Shown here: piece by piece, positions 10,889-25,800 of the stretch | Layout of the letters: the number at the start of each line of letters is the position of its first letter | Position numbering within the stretch: position 1 is the stretch's first letter | Origin: Marthasterias glacialis | Taxonomy: Eukaryota > Echinodermata > Asteroidea > Forcipulatida > Asteriidae | Assembly (NCBI GenBank): GCA_911728455.2 | Contig: OU452219.1 | Span: 24,929,211 to 24,993,210 of the forward strand | Length of the DNA: 64,000 nt | Direction of reading: 5' to 3' | The notes under the pieces: model-generated | What the model saw: the letters and a program-made list of their open reading frames with translations, nothing else | What the model was told of the DNA's origin: nothing | Databases searched by the model: none | Made by a program: the position numbers and the translations under genes

Positions 10889-13800
10889 CTATAAGGTAGA
10901 AAATGTTCATTGCAACATAGAGCGATATATCGTCAACTTTATCACTCGAAAACACAGAGAAGCAAATTTTATACCAATACAGCTGCTGAAATTTGGAATA
11001 CATGTACTACAGCTTCAGAGATGAATTTCTTTTCAAACGTAATGTTAGTTATCACACAAGAGTGGAATACGGGAAAATATAGCGCATCTGTACCCATATC
11101 CCAATCAAATAACAAATTATCTTCCAGCCAACTTCATACTGCCTCATGCGCAAAGTTGAACATTTTACAGCATTATTTCATGAAGAGCAATATGTGCAAC
11201 GCGCAAAGTTGAGACCTTATATTAGCGAGAGTCAAATGTACAAAGGTAATTTTCGCAAGTTGGGGATAAAGTTTTCCTCTCAGCCTCACACTGTCATTTG
11301 AGATGACACCAGGTCAACACCAGAGTGATTTTGATGGTTGATACCTTGCTTCTAGTTGTTTTACAGTGCAGGTTTGACTAAACCATGTATCTATGTGAAC
11401 TATTGGTTTTCAGGCACCAACAAAATAAATTTTACGTATCCGACCACATAGACAATTCTCACTCATATCTCCTTCACATTTAAATACGACAAAAGAATTA
11501 AAATTATTCTTACCTCATCCAGATTGTACTGTGCGGTTGATCCACTTGCATTGTCCAGGAAGGACTCTGTGAGTGAGGAAAAGCAGGCAGACAAAACAAT
11601 AAGAAACCAACCAAGAGTAAAACTTGTGTAATGATACTGTCAGTGCCAGGCTTCTATTCGGCTGCTAGTAACAGACTAAAAAGGCCGAGTCTGAACTAGC
11701 GGCTGTGGCTGTTGCTAGTAGGGTGTTGCTCAGGACATCCAATGCTTCCACGCATGTTAATGTGGTGATTCAGCCGTAGCCACAGACACTTATTCCAAAC
11801 AGTGCTAAGCACGTATTAGCAAGGGAGTGCAATATATATTGCACAAGCTTTGAAATGGTTGCCTAAATTTGGTAATGGACACATTTTTCTGCTGAACAAA
11901 TTTGTGTGCTAAGCAGATATTAGAAGGCAATTTGGGCCCTAATTCATGGCTCTGCTTACCACAGAATTCTACTCTTATAGTTCCCTGTAAGGCAAGTGAT
12001 TCTATGGACCATAAGCGTAGAATCCGGCAGTAAACTGTGCCATAAAATTGGGCCCAGTCAAGTGAAATATTGCACAAGTTGGCAGATTGCCTTGTTTTGC
12101 TAATTAACATGTTTCTGTTTTTAGCAAATTGTTCATTTTTAAGACTTACCGATCATGTGCTTCAGCTTGACAGTGCAGCAGATGAAGTCATCAAAGCTGA
12201 TCTGTCCCTTGCTGTTGGCAAAGCGCAGCACCATGGCTCCAAGTGTCTTGGTACTCACCCTGTATCCTGTAAGAGATCAAAACAATTCCATAGAATATTT
12301 CTGATAATCCATTCTCAGATGAAAATGACAACATTAGTATCCATTTTCCATCCAGATGACTAAACACACATCCTTATTGCTGTTTGCTCTTAGCCCAAGC
12401 AGTAAATACACACAATGCCAAACATTTTAAGCTGTAAACTACTGCTTTCTTTTATAGATGTTACACAGTGAAACTAAATATTCCAGAGACAATTACTACA
12501 AGGCATACAAAAGTTAAAAGCTGACTTCCCAAACTTTTTTTGTTAAAACTTTAGAGACCATTCATTTCTGTATAGTTAACACTATACACCCACACATTAC
12601 TAATCTTGTGGATTTTTTTACTAAGGATTTTCAGGGAAAATGTCAGAAAATTATTAAGAAACAAAAACTAAATGAGTTTGTTTTATCAGTGAAGATTCTA
12701 TATTAACATTGAAACATTAATACATGTCAATTCGTGACATAAACTTTTCTTCGACCCTAATGTTTTATCAGTAGTAGGTCAAATCTTGCGGCCATCTGTG
12801 GCTGCTATGGGCATTTTGGTTCAAGTCGCTTGTGGCTGCCATGTTCTCTAATGAGTCAAGGTCAGGCATTGTAACCTACACAAATGCATTAAAAATAGAG
12901 CCGGCCTTTTTCGGCACTACCATCACACATGACAGTCCGAAAATTGGGTCGATTTTATCGGCCTGTGACCTATAGGGTTAATCAACCACAAAAGTTTAAT
13001 ACATGAATAGTAATGAGCAGAGAAATACATGATAACTTGATACGAGTATCAACTGTCCTGATAGAATACTTCCATCTAAAATACAGTGACATGCGAGCAA
13101 AGTGTCCCAACACTTCAAACAATGACAACATAATGCGTACTGAGGAAAGCGCAGCCCAGAAACAAAGGCATGCAACTGTCATACCCTAAAGGAGCAGGTT
13201 GTATGATACGTTAATTAAAAACAAGAAGAGAGTAATTATCGTTAAAAGTTTCAAAAACCAATGAAAATATGAACAAAAGTAAAAACAGGGGGATAAAAAG
13301 CACCGAGTTTGCTTGGTGCAGTTTCTTTCAACTCACCAATGGCATTCATAGCAAGCTGCAACTCATAGGCACTGAAAGATCCAGATTTGTCCTTGTCGAA
13401 TTGAGCAAACGCCATCTACAAAAAAAAAGTGCACACAATTATTGTAACCATCATCAACCTTCATGAAGAATGGGATGTGTACATCGCATGTACAAAGGTC
13501 GAATCCAAAAGACAAATGCTGGCCATTCACAACACAGTACAACACTAAAGGTTTGCCCTGTTGACACCTGAGAGACCATTTCTAAACTCAGAAAGAGCAT
13601 CAGAAGGGGGCAAAGACAAGAGAGTTGTCAAACGGATGGAGAAAAGTGACCAACAGAGGGCGAGGGGGACCAACTAATACCGTAAACATGCTGCAGCTGT
13701 GGAAGAGACCATCACTCAAGAGTGGGCCTCTTCAGCCGCAGTGGAAGATGCTCCCCTTCACAGTGACATTCACCACAGGCACTATCCATCCTTTATAAAG

Positions 13801-16800
13801 ACAGACAGTGGCAACAATCTCAAAAATATTTTGTTTTGCTCACCTTCCACTTTCGGATGCCGTTCCACAGCTCCAGGAATTCATCAAAGCCAAGCTTGCC
13901 AGAACGATCATTCTAAGCATCAGCTATTCAGGAAACATAATGCGTTGTATAGTAACACTGCAATTCTGCTCTGTAAAGTTGACAGGGTTTACAACGGAAT
14001 AAAGTCAAACTTATCAACAGGATATAAGAGCAATATACTAATTTTAAGTAAATAATTAATTCCCTCCCTTAGATGCCTCAAAATCTCCCATATGCTATGC
14101 ACACAACGGTGAAGTAACCTATGCCATACTTTCCTGTCGTTGTATCTGTATGCATGGTTGATCAGTGCCACAGACTGCCACAGCAAAAACTGACCAAGGT
14201 TGAGAACTTTACCTCTTTCTACAGTGGCCCAAATTCCATTGGAATCGAGCACAGGTGGTGGCTTCTTCAGTTTACTACTGTCGTTCAAAATATTTTGGGC
14301 TATAGCTCTACTCTTGACATATGCAAATGTGTGTCTCAAAATGACACTCTTGTGGCAATGTGAGGTATCTGTTGGTTGTCTTAACAAACACGCTGATAGT
14401 AGGAGGGTTAAAAGTAAAGGATACGTCACTTGAGGCAACCATGCTCTTACAGGACTCCAGAGAGAAACCATCAGTTCCAGACAACTCTGTTTAATGGAAA
14501 TCAAATTCAAAAAGGACATCAAAACCATATCATGATAATGTACTTCAATTTACTTCACTACTTCAGGGTGAAAAGGGGTAGTAAAATTCAAGCTTGCTTG
14601 GAAATAACAAGCTTGTTTGAAATACAACAGGTACATTTGTTTTTGTTTACTTTTTTCAAAGCTGTGATAATTTTAGTCACAAAAAGTGGACTTATTTTTC
14701 ATTGTTTCCCCAAATCCCAAGTTCATTTGTGTGGTGAAACTTTGACAGAGTTACACTTCCTGGAAGTGTAAGCACAAAAAACAAATCCAAATTGCCACTA
14801 AACTTCAAATGCCAATGAAAATCAGGTGAATAAAACTGACCAATATTTGAGTGTCACTCATGGCTCGTATAACAAACTATTCTCCATCATTTGAAATATT
14901 TATTTCAGTGCCTAGTACAACAGCATCCCATGAAAAGAACTCCAAAAGAAATCTGAGTTTCTAATAATTCTAAAGATAAAAGTGTTTTTCTAGTACATAG
15001 GCAAACAAAATCACTAAACTAATTGGCTTTTTTTTGTCGTTTGCACTTACCTCAAGCAGTTTAAAAACAGTAAACAAATTTAATAAGTTAATTAGCAGAC
15101 TAAAGATGACTTTTTTTTAAAATATAAAGATGCTGCTCTGAAAATAAAACTTCTAAGGCATCTGCATAACAGTGAAATTCACAGAGCAGCCATTTTAGAA
15201 GCACAAATGCAATTCGGCAAAAAGTTGATGATAAATAATCTATAAAAAAAATCAACTGAAATTTGCTTTTTGAGCACACAGATACAGTACATTTTTTTAG
15301 CTGAAGAAAAAGAATTAAGGATGGGACTGACGTTGATGGTAAACAATAATAATATCAACAACAATTTGTGAGTACCACATAAGCAGTTAGTATCCAAGTA
15401 AACCATGTGAATAAACAAAAACAAAAACAACAAAACATTTATGAGGTTTTTTTGAATTTGACAGATTCTGCATCGACGACATTTCAAGTTGGCCAGTAGA
15501 CTACCTGTTTCAATTTTATCACTTTTTTATGTCTTCAAATGATCATATTATCACAAGGAAAGTAATATCATAAGCATTGGTTATCTGTATTTGCACAAGG
15601 TTTACAAACTTTGAGTTTATGTGAAGGGAAAAAAACAAACAAAAAACAAATTAAACAAGGTGATAGGTAACTTATCAAATCAAACCAGGGGAGCCCATGG
15701 TAGAGCAATTGTTACAAAAGAAATATTTACAGGAAGTTGGGGGGGCTAATGTACAACAGGGCAATAAACCAGTTATGACAAAACCATACCGAGTATTACT
15801 TTATGAATGTGAGCCTTTAACTAAAAAATATACATGTTAACGACAAAACTATTGCAAAAGAATACCTCTTGATTACAAAATATTTATGTAAAAGTTAGTT
15901 CCCAACAAAAGGAATTGGTATTTTAGATAACAGCAACCAAGACAAGGAAATAAACTAACTGGCACGATAATTTCATCCACTATCTTTTAAAAGACTGAAA
16001 ATGGCTGCATAAAGTAAATGTTGTAGCCTCAAAAATATTTTTTTTATTGCTTTTTTAGTTCTTTTGCTGATAGTGAACGAGGCACCAGTGATTGTTCAAC
16101 ATGTTTAATGTATACAACAAAGGTGCATAAGTGCTTAAATGCAGTTACGATAAATTCTCTGCCATGACAAATTGTTTCAATCTGTAAGAAACTGTGATAT
16201 ACATGTAAGTCCAGTTTTTTTGTTTTAAACGTGACCTACATGGACATCTGACTTTTGTCAGTTTCCAATCTCTTTACATGTATTTTGTTCGTTACAAATG
16301 TCAAGCTGTCAAAAGCCAAACTCTCTCCAAAAACGTATTGCGTTGACGTCTGTAATGTTAAACTGCATAGATAAACCAGTTGGTGTTTCATTCACAATAT
16401 AATAATAGTTACACATATATAGCGTTTCTTAGTACAAATGTTTGGAATCTCATTGATTTACAAAAATGTGAGTCTTTAATAGTGATTTTTAAATGAGTTG
16501 ATGGAGGCAGCCTTTCACTAGACAATACATGTCTATGAAATTGTTAGAGTTAGTGTTCAACAACATAATCTAACCCAAAACCATCTGAGATCTAAAGTCT
16601 CACAGTCAGACCACACTGCCACATAAATGAATTCCATATCCACACAAGTCCTTTGTCAAGTTGATGTGCCCACAGAGAAGCCTTAGAGCAGTCAAGAAGT
16701 TTTTATTTGTATCAACTGAGAAAGAAACTTTTAATCTAAACTTCCAGATGATTCTAACTGAAGAAAACTATCGTGCTTAGAGAAGATCTGAAGAACTTAA

Positions 16801-19800
16801 AGATCATTCCGTCAAAATAAAATTGTTTACGAAAATACATTTTGCACGAAGCAAGAAGGGAAAGAATTCAAAACACTAAAGTTTGGGGTTAGTCACAGCA
16901 AGATGTTAGATTTCAACTACCAACACCACCAGTTAGCGTCAGGCAAAGCACACTTAAAAGCATGGACTGAGTGTGCAACAGTCTCTATCATATCTCACCA
17001 GATGCTCGCATCTCTAGCAGGTCGGATTCACATGCAATAGGGGTAAAGTACATTTGGGAATAAGGAGGAAGGGAAGGGAGGGTGAAAACAAAGAAATTAA
17101 AACTTATGCATCACTAGAAATTGGACACCAAACGGGGTCGACCAAGACCTGCCGTAGATCAGATAGTCATCATGCAAGTTCTAGAAGAGTTTCTTAACAG
17201 ATATCTTCTGCTGATTATTATAAATATGCATTGCAATTACTTCTATGCTATAGATTTCAGCTTACAGCGCTTCATCTTTGCTACAAGCAGGGTTTGTCAC
17301 AAAAACAGTGAACAATGGGATGGCAGGATGCAACACAAATTTTTGTGCAATTTTCTCTCTTCCTTTTCTACTTTGACCAACTGTCTACATTCCACACATC
17401 TGGAGCTTTGAGGTGAACACTGTTTAACTATGACTTTCAGGTTGAAGGCTTCCTTTTTTTTTTATTTACTTTTTTAAAACCAGTTTCTAATCCAAATAAC
17501 TACATACTAACAGGTGTAGAATCCAACACAAAATACAAAAAGTGTTTCCTACAAAAAAAAAGACCACCTAATTTACTGACAATTTCACAGGTTATTAATA
17601 ATGTGCTCACTCCAAAAAACAAGGATGTATTTTACCTTGAACAGTTCTACCAAGTCACTGGTACATACACTATTTTGAACACTATGCAACAAAATCTTCA
17701 GCAACAAGATCTGCAGCAACAAGATCTGCAGCAACAAGATCTGCAGCAACAAGGTCTGCAGCAACAAGATCTGCAGCAACAAGGTCTGCAGCAACAAGGT
17801 CTGCAGCAACAAGGTCTGCGGCAACAAGATCTGCAGCAACAAGATCTGCAGCAACAAGATCTGCAGCAACAAGATCTGCAGCAACAAGATCTGCAGCAAC
17901 AAGATCTGCAGCAACAAGATCTGCAGCAACAAGGTCTGCGGCAACAAGATCTGCAGCATCAAGATCTGCAGCAACAAGATCTGCAGCAACAAGATCTGCA
18001 GCAACAAGGTCTGCGGCAACAAGATCTGCAGCAACAAGATCTGCAGCAACAAGATCTGCAGCAACAAGATCTGCAGCAACATGCCCTGCTCACTTGTAGC
18101 TTGCTGCTGCAACAAGATCTGCAGCAACAAGGTCTGCAGCAACAAGATCTGCAGCAACATGCCCTGCTCACTTGTAGCTTGCTGCTGCAACAAGATCTGC
18201 AGCAACAAGGTCTGCAGCAACAAGATCTGTAGCAACAAGATCTGCAGCAACAAGACCCGTAGCAACAAGATCTGCAGCAACAAGATCTGCAGCAACATGC
18301 CCTGCTCACTTGTAGCTTGCTGCTTGTAAAATAATACTCTTGTACCATGATCTAGCTCTACACGCTGCAAGAACTTTTTACTTCAGCTACAACTAACGTA
18401 GCAGCAGCAGATTCTTTCAGATTTGTTTTTAAACAAGGTGCACAACACAACAAGATGCTACATACGCAGCCACAACAACATGCCAGTGAGGTCTGCTGGT
18501 TATAGTGTTTTCTCACCAGTTTCACATTCTATGATGATGGGATGGTCAGATATTGGGTGTAAAGCATTCACATGCAAAGTTACCCCCGTATTAAGATGGC
18601 ATTCCGATTGGTGTGAGGGGGAGAAAAGAGTTTGGTGGAAAATGATGAAAATAACAACATGCATCATTAGAAAGATCAGCACAAAATAAGTAACTTTTTT
18701 AAATGGGTAGACTCTAAAAGGTAACCAGTTATCACGACCTCAGTTGACCTCATAATAGAAGATCAATATAGGCCAAGTTCGCGCAAGGACCTTTCGTCGA
18801 CTAGTGGCTGATACTAACTGGTACTCATCCTCAAAATTATGTGTTGGGTACCAGGCAACATCGACCTCTAGTCGACAAATGGTCCATGCGCGAACTTGGC
18901 CATAATTACATAAGGACTCATTATTTATGAAGTCAACCAAGATTTGACCTACCGGTTACCCTTTAGAGTATACCTTATACATGTAAATGCAGGCGATGTA
19001 TGCAAATTCCTTGAGTTGAATCCATCATTGCCTTGTATCCAGATAATATTAGTACGACTCTCCATGTGTTTGGGTTGCCTGATGTTGTTTTTCCCTTTAG
19101 TTTGCAGGTAAAATTTCACTTAAACACATTATGAGGTCAAACATACATATTGTTTTAATGAGCCTGGTCATACAAAGGCTTGACTTGAAATATGAATATA
19201 TGACAAAACTTTTATAGAAACCAAAATTTTGTACCATCTTTTATTCCTGAATAAATCAATGTGTGAAACACGAAATGAATTTGAAGAATACAATAAAATA
19301 CAGTTGTAAATACATATTTTGATTTTTTAGATGGATTCAAAAAGGATTTGCATACACTGGCCCTTCACCATGTTCAATGCCAATGTATGTTTCCTCTAGC
19401 AATGTTCCAAGCATGTATACTTTTCCCATGGCATGAACATTACTATCAGTTAACAAACATAGCAGCCTAAAAATCCAATGGAACAACAGTTGCATGAAAT
19501 AAAATTCTGGCCCCAAAAATGATAAATGTCTCCAGTAATGCACCAATGATAAGTAAAACATATTTAATAAAAAAAAATAATCATAATAAATAAACATATC
19601 AAATAAAATAAAATAAAATAAATGAGTCCAACAGTGAACCTTGCTTAGTTTTAGCAACTGCTCTCTGCACTTAAAAAAGCTAATACATGTTCAAAATGAC
19701 ATGTCTAACGATTTAATAGACATTGTCTCTTTAAACAAGAGACTTCAACTAATGCATCTGCGCACAGCCACACTCACAGGGACACATTTTCTTGGTGTCT

Positions 19801-22800
19801 ATATCATGAACAACAGCTTTAAAACCACTGATATAAGTTATCTCAGCATTACTTATCAACCAATTATTCAGCGCAGTATCAATGAAGAATAAAAAGTACT
19901 TGAGTTTGATCTGCAAATAGTTATTCAATAATTGGTTGTTGTCTTTGTAACAAAAAGTGTTGCCATGATTGTGGTTATGCACATCTTTGTTTACATGCAT
20001 ATTCCTATTGCTGACGTTCTTGGTTTGTGTTGGATTTTAATGGGAGTTCTACCTTATTGCAAAAATGCTAATGAGCAAACAAAATATTTCACTTGACTAT
20101 AAGATGGAATTTGCACTCGGTTATATTTCTATTGACAGTTGCGTTGACAAAATAAAGTCTGAGATTTGCTCATGAAAGAAATTTTACATTAAGAAGACAG
20201 GGATAATAAAATTATGAAAATATATGGGTGCAGTCATCAAGACTTTCCTTCACCAATATGATACCTTCCTAAACTCACGGACACCTTAAGCAGGACCCCC
20301 TCCCCCCCTAAAAACCACTACTATTTGCAAAGGGGTGGAAAGGATGAGGCTTACCTTTCTTCAATGCGGCATTCAGGATCTCTCTCAGCTCCCATGCATC
20401 CACCTCCATGTCCTGTCAAAAGTATCAAGTCAAATTTCAAATTTTGTTTACACAGTTTGCAGAACAACTTCGGAACGTCCTGTTTGGGTTTCAGTCAATT
20501 GACCAGCTAATGTGTATACACGCCACATGGATAATCTATTTGTGTAGTGTGCACAGGCATGCACCAGTCGTGCTGCGCTTCAATTGCCCCATACAAAGGG
20601 AGACAAGGGTACTGGAATTCACGCTCAAAATCTCCCCTTTTCCAAGGGTTATTGCGTAATCTGTAATTCCAGAGCTTCGTCCTTTTGTTGTACAAACGAG
20701 GATTGCGAGAGATCGATAGGCTGCCACCATTGTTTTTCATTGTATTCAGCATACGGGAGAAAGTCCGAAATTTCAGCACCCCATGGCCGATTACATCTAA
20801 GTGCAAATTAGGTGTTCCAAAAGTGTAATAAAGGGGTTGAGATTTATACACCTGACCAAACTGAGATCCCTTCACTGCATCTCTACATGATCTGATATAA
20901 TCGGCAAGGCCGTTCTCTTCCACATGATAAGTGTACTAGGTTCTTAGACAAGCATTACACAATATGTGGGACCTGCAGCTATAGCCTTATCTGAATGAAG
21001 AACCTATTCTCCGACAATACCAGATGCTAATGAGTCTAGTGCTCTGCTTGGCCCGGACACTACACTATGGATGCACTATCATTATGCATGTTTTTCTTTT
21101 CATTCCTATTTACTGTAAATGACTTTCTTGACTTACATCCCCTGTGATCCTCTTGAAGAAGTCAAAGAACTTAGCCTTCATCTCCCTCTCAGCGGCTGAT
21201 GCTTCCTTTGTTGGCTCCGGCTGTGAATGGATGGTATACATTTATCAATGATTAAACAATCAACAATAACTTTTACAAAAAAAACCAGGTGTGATACAGC
21301 ATTAGTAGACTGGCCAGTGAAACATATGACATTCTTTGAGCATGCAACGTGGAAATTAGAAGGAGGTTCCATTTCCTTTCAAGAAATTCCTTTACTTTTC
21401 TTATTCTAACAATCGTAACTTTAGTGACAAAAGGGATTTTTTTAATGTTAACATTTGAATATTTATGTGATTTTTGAAGCAACATATGGTGTAGAAAGCA
21501 AGACGTAACCAGTATGTGGACACTAATCATATAATAATTATCCTTAGTCAAAAAGAACCAGGGGATTCTGGCATGAACAAGGGATGAGACAGGTTTTGGA
21601 GTTTTGAACAATAAATTCTGCTCTTCTTCAAGAGAATTTAAAAAATAGTTACTTCTTGAATCTAGCTTGAAACCAATGATGAACCACATCTTCAAGAAGA
21701 AAACGACTGCAAAACATTGAAAACCTTTCAGCATGCAGAAACTGCTGTGTCAGTTGGTAAGAGAAGTCACAAAAATATCTGACAGAATTGCCTCATAAAA
21801 CTGCTTTACATAGATTGTTATAATCACACTTTAATAGCTTTTGAAATCATATTGACCTACATGTCGAATTTCAGCCGCTTACTTACTTACTTTGCACTCC
21901 ATGTACATCTGTTACAGAGGTTATAATCAAAACTTCATTTAAGATTTGATTTTTGCCACCAGAGGCACAATTTGAAAACAGCCATTAGTTTAATTATGAC
22001 AAAAATCCAATGCAGCAACACAATTTACAAACAGCCATGAGAAGTCCACATGAGGAAGTCAACAAACCACACTTATTAAACTGTCTGTAGTTCACAATTA
22101 TAAAAGAGTATTGCATTGTACCATATTATATATATACAAACACATTGTTAACTGCATACTGGTTTTCATAAGACATCATCAGTTTCATACAAATCTGATG
22201 TTTGAAAGTCAAATAGAGCTTTCCGGAAGACATACATTATATCATTATTGTTACATGGATGATGGAACAAATATAAGAATGATGAGAAGCAAAAAAGCAG
22301 GCAAATTGTTACATTGTTATCATCATGAAATAATTAGTCGCCAGGAAAGGTATGTATTAAGAATCAAAGTGAGGAAGAAGACCATGTTCACTGCCAGTGA
22401 ATAATCTAATAACAGTTTCATTGAATGACAGTTTTTTTAAGACCGTGGTGGTTATGTTATCCACAGGTCAAGTGTGATGCAATTTCTGAAAAAACAATAA
22501 AAAATTTATTTACTAAGTTTGGTGGTAATTTTTTTTCAGCACAATCTCTCGGTTTCTAAAGTTGGTTTCAGTTTCTAGACCTTTATCATGTTTTAGCCAA
22601 CTTGTTTCACCACCCCCCCCCCACCCAAAAAAAAGTCAATGCAACTAACTGAGACTGGGAGGGTAATAATAAGGCCCCTTTTTGTTCAGAGAAGAATCAC
22701 TGTCAAAATAGAATGGGATTGTGACAGAGATACTGAGACAGGTTGATAATCAGGCTGCCACAGTCTTCTTGAAATCTTGTTCCCTGTGTTCAATAGCAAT

Positions 22801-25800
22801 AACAAATACTGATTGTTACTTTTCCAAAGTAGGGGACAGACTACTTTGTCTTTTCAGCCTCAGTTTGGTAATGTTGATTTAAATGGTAGAAACCAAGATG
22901 GCTGTAACCTGTTGGTAAGTCAATATGTTTCATGCGTGTAAATTGGTAGGCAAGCTGAAGTTTTTTTTTTTGCTTCTTCCAGCTCCAAAGCTGGAGTACT
23001 GTTTGTGCATAATTTCCCCTCGTTTCACCTTTTAAAAGCAATGGGGTACTTTTAATTTGGAATGCGAGGTGGCAGCAGACTAGGTAAATTTCCATTGTAT
23101 ACAAGGTTCTGAATATGCACTTATTTCAGACAACAATGGATTTACCTGGTAAGTCTGCTGCTACCAAGCATCCCCAAAAGTCTCCCATACGAACTGACAT
23201 TTTTCAGACCTGTAAGCTTTCCAAAACATAATATGTAAAAGGGGAATCTAAAACTCCACGACTTTTTGAGTAAATCCTCAAGAAAAAACTTGCTCAATGC
23301 ATTTCCTACCGCCTATGGTGGCAATACCTCACACTTACAAACAGGATTGTGACAGTGATTAAGGTCTACACACCCTTCCACACACATAAAAAAAAACCAG
23401 TTTTGTCTTAAAAAAGGCAGCAGAGAAGAGAAAACCCAGGCAGATTAGTGGGTTAGGACAAGAAAAGATGAAATATGGACCCGCTTGGGAGCTGAATAAT
23501 CTTGTGATGACTGAGTAGCTGTGATCTGAAACAGAGTATGAGTGGTAGTGTTGCATGAGTTGATAGGGAGTATAGAGAATACAAAGTCAGGAAGCAACAT
23601 ATGTGACACACCATTCCAACATCTGCCACTTCTCTAATCTCGGAAATACCAAAATGGCATTCAAAGTGAAGACATCCGAAACATCAGGCATGATATCAAG
23701 GTGGCGTGATGTCTTAAACATTCCAAATGTTGAGAAAAAGGTCTTAAAATCAGGTGTCATTTGAAAGTTCTTCTCATCGATTCGATTTTTGGGGCTGACA
23801 AAGATAAATTGACTAGAATGGAATTTGAACCCCGACCTCCAGAGTAATGTGCCGTCGCTCTACCAACTGAGCTAGTATCTAGCCCTAATGTTGGCGGTCT
23901 CTCTACTTTGTCAATATCTTTGTATGGGGGTGCCAGTTATATGCCATTCAACCTTAAACTGTTGTATAACCAGGGATCACACCCATGTTTATAATACAAC
24001 CTGGGAAACGGCAGTACAGGGATCACCCTAGGGGGACACAACTTTTTATTTGATGAGCAAATAAAACCCAGTTTAGAGTTTAAGCTGAAGGTGCCTGGTT
24101 TTACCATGGAGTGTCACTTGTGTCTGATTTCCAGAGGCAAGTTACCAGCTGTCAGGGAAAGTGTCTTCTGGACACCCTTGAGTAATTTGAACAACCCTAC
24201 ACGGACAGAAGTATTGTTTGTGAACAATTAGGAAACCCTTTTCTCTAAATTTCCAGCAAATTTTGACACCCTATTTCAAAATCTATAACATTAGCAGACG
24301 AATTTTGTACATACGTTCTTGCTTAAAAACTTGGACACTTTGCTGCCAAACAGTGCTAAAAGATATTGATATACATAGGGTGTGTTCGATTAGCTTCTCC
24401 GTGTATACCGGGGAGTTACACTCGTGGTAGCCACGACACAAGGCTAATTGAACGCTGCGATGTATTCACTTGACATTCTGGAAAAATTAAGGTTAAAGGT
24501 TGTTCCCCACCGTGAGCCTGCAGCCGTATTACGTCATTACACCAGGCAGCCACCAGAGACCCGCTCGCGAGCTGGGGCTGTGGTGGCATACACCGGGGCA
24601 GACACGAGTATCACGTGATGGCTAATCGAACGCTTTCGTGTAAATTTTACTTACACGTGTAAGCTAATCGAACGCACCCATAGATGGTATCCTGTGTGTC
24701 TCTTTTGATTCAAATAAATGTGTGCAGATTCGTGCTCAATGCAAAAAAGCCTAGCTCTTTCAATGTATCAATTACTTCAATGTTAGGGAACCTGACAAAG
24801 ATTACTACAATGTCTGGACATTGCATTGAGCCGGTGCCATTTTGTTGTTGGGTTTCCTGTATACCAAGTATGGCCACAGCACTGGTAATGAATACTTGAA
24901 ATGGACCAGCCTATTTCTTTGACAGCCCTGGTTCTGTCTCATAATCACATGCACTTACTTGTATGGGAGAAATGTTGTGCAATATAAAGTTAATAGTTGG
25001 ATCACAGGACCTTTTCAAAACCATGGTTCGTTGTGCAAAATGCCATCTTGGAATCGACCATGCCCTCAAAATGCAAGATTAGAAGTGTACTTAACATTCT
25101 GTTACCTTGGCAACCTGCTGAGGTTCCGGCTACAACGAGTAACGCGTAAGGTGACGAAAATAGGTACAAGTGTAATGATGATGTGCAAAAAAATTGAGTC
25201 AATCATTCCGATATTAATGGATTATAAAATAAATGGGAGGTGTTGTAAAATAAATATGTAAAATAAGATAAAGATTCCCACATCTTGATTAATATTTGAG
25301 CTGAGCATGAAAAGGGCATAAGTCAATGAATTATTAAAGAGTTTACCAATTTTGACCAGTATCTTCTAGTTTGTACATCTAGATTACACTCAGTTATAGA
25401 ACAAATGAATTGGTTATTAGGAAAATGGGCGAAAAATGGGTGTTTGGTAGAATGTGTTGCTTAAATTACCCTAATCCTCTAAGATCCTCCAAATCCTATT
25501 CACGAGTTGACTGATTGTGGAGGATCTAGGGCTGCAGGACCAATTAACAATAGCCCGATCCATTAAGCCCTGCCTCCTTAACATATTGACCAATCACAGT
25601 ATTGGCTATATCACCATTGTACACGTCACACGGGCAGCACAATGTACGTCTCTTCAATGCCAAACTGCACGACATGAACACGCGCTATAAGTATGCACAC
25701 ATGTTTACATTTTCCAATAGGATTTTAACATGGTGGACTTTTGTCAGACTTTCGTTGGCGTAGCCAAGCCTGTGATTGGTCCACACATAAGGGGGCAGGG

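Larger units (their letters stand above)
14487..20354. other. Calpain intron between exons 12 and 13
   Basis: This is 5.9 kb. It holds a 15-bp minisatellite (17696-18326) and a MITE-like element (18711-18969). No further exon was recognised on either strand; the phase across the intron is fully accounted for by exons 12 and 13. Confidence 0.6.

Noticed and set aside
14218..14278. Possible extra calpain exon ([19 protein letters not shown]) with AG and GT borders
   Set aside because: Adding it would break the continuous EF2 loop between exons 13 and 14 and has no counterpart in calpains.
13989..14528. 179-codon - strand frame as a separate protein
   Set aside because: It crosses calpain exon 13 in the wrong frame; the family-matching reading ([11 protein letters not shown]) is in another frame with splice sites.
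17603..18370. Long open frames (209 aa LQQQD on +, 261 aa LLLQI on -) as possible low-complexity proteins
   Set aside because: They are produced by a 15-bp tandem repeat that stays open in several frames, with no splice or homology support. They lie in a calpain intron.
19337..19657. 106-codon - strand frame ending [10 protein letters not shown]
   Set aside because: The N-terminal half is AT-rich low-complexity translation with no family recognised and no splice support.
20507..20923. 138-codon - strand frame
   Set aside because: It falls largely in the dispersed repeat R1, with no domain recognised and no codon pattern.
23812..23885. Functional tRNA gene on -
   Set aside because: The A and B boxes are excellent but the anticodon stem does not pair, and similar heads occur as SINEs in the window.
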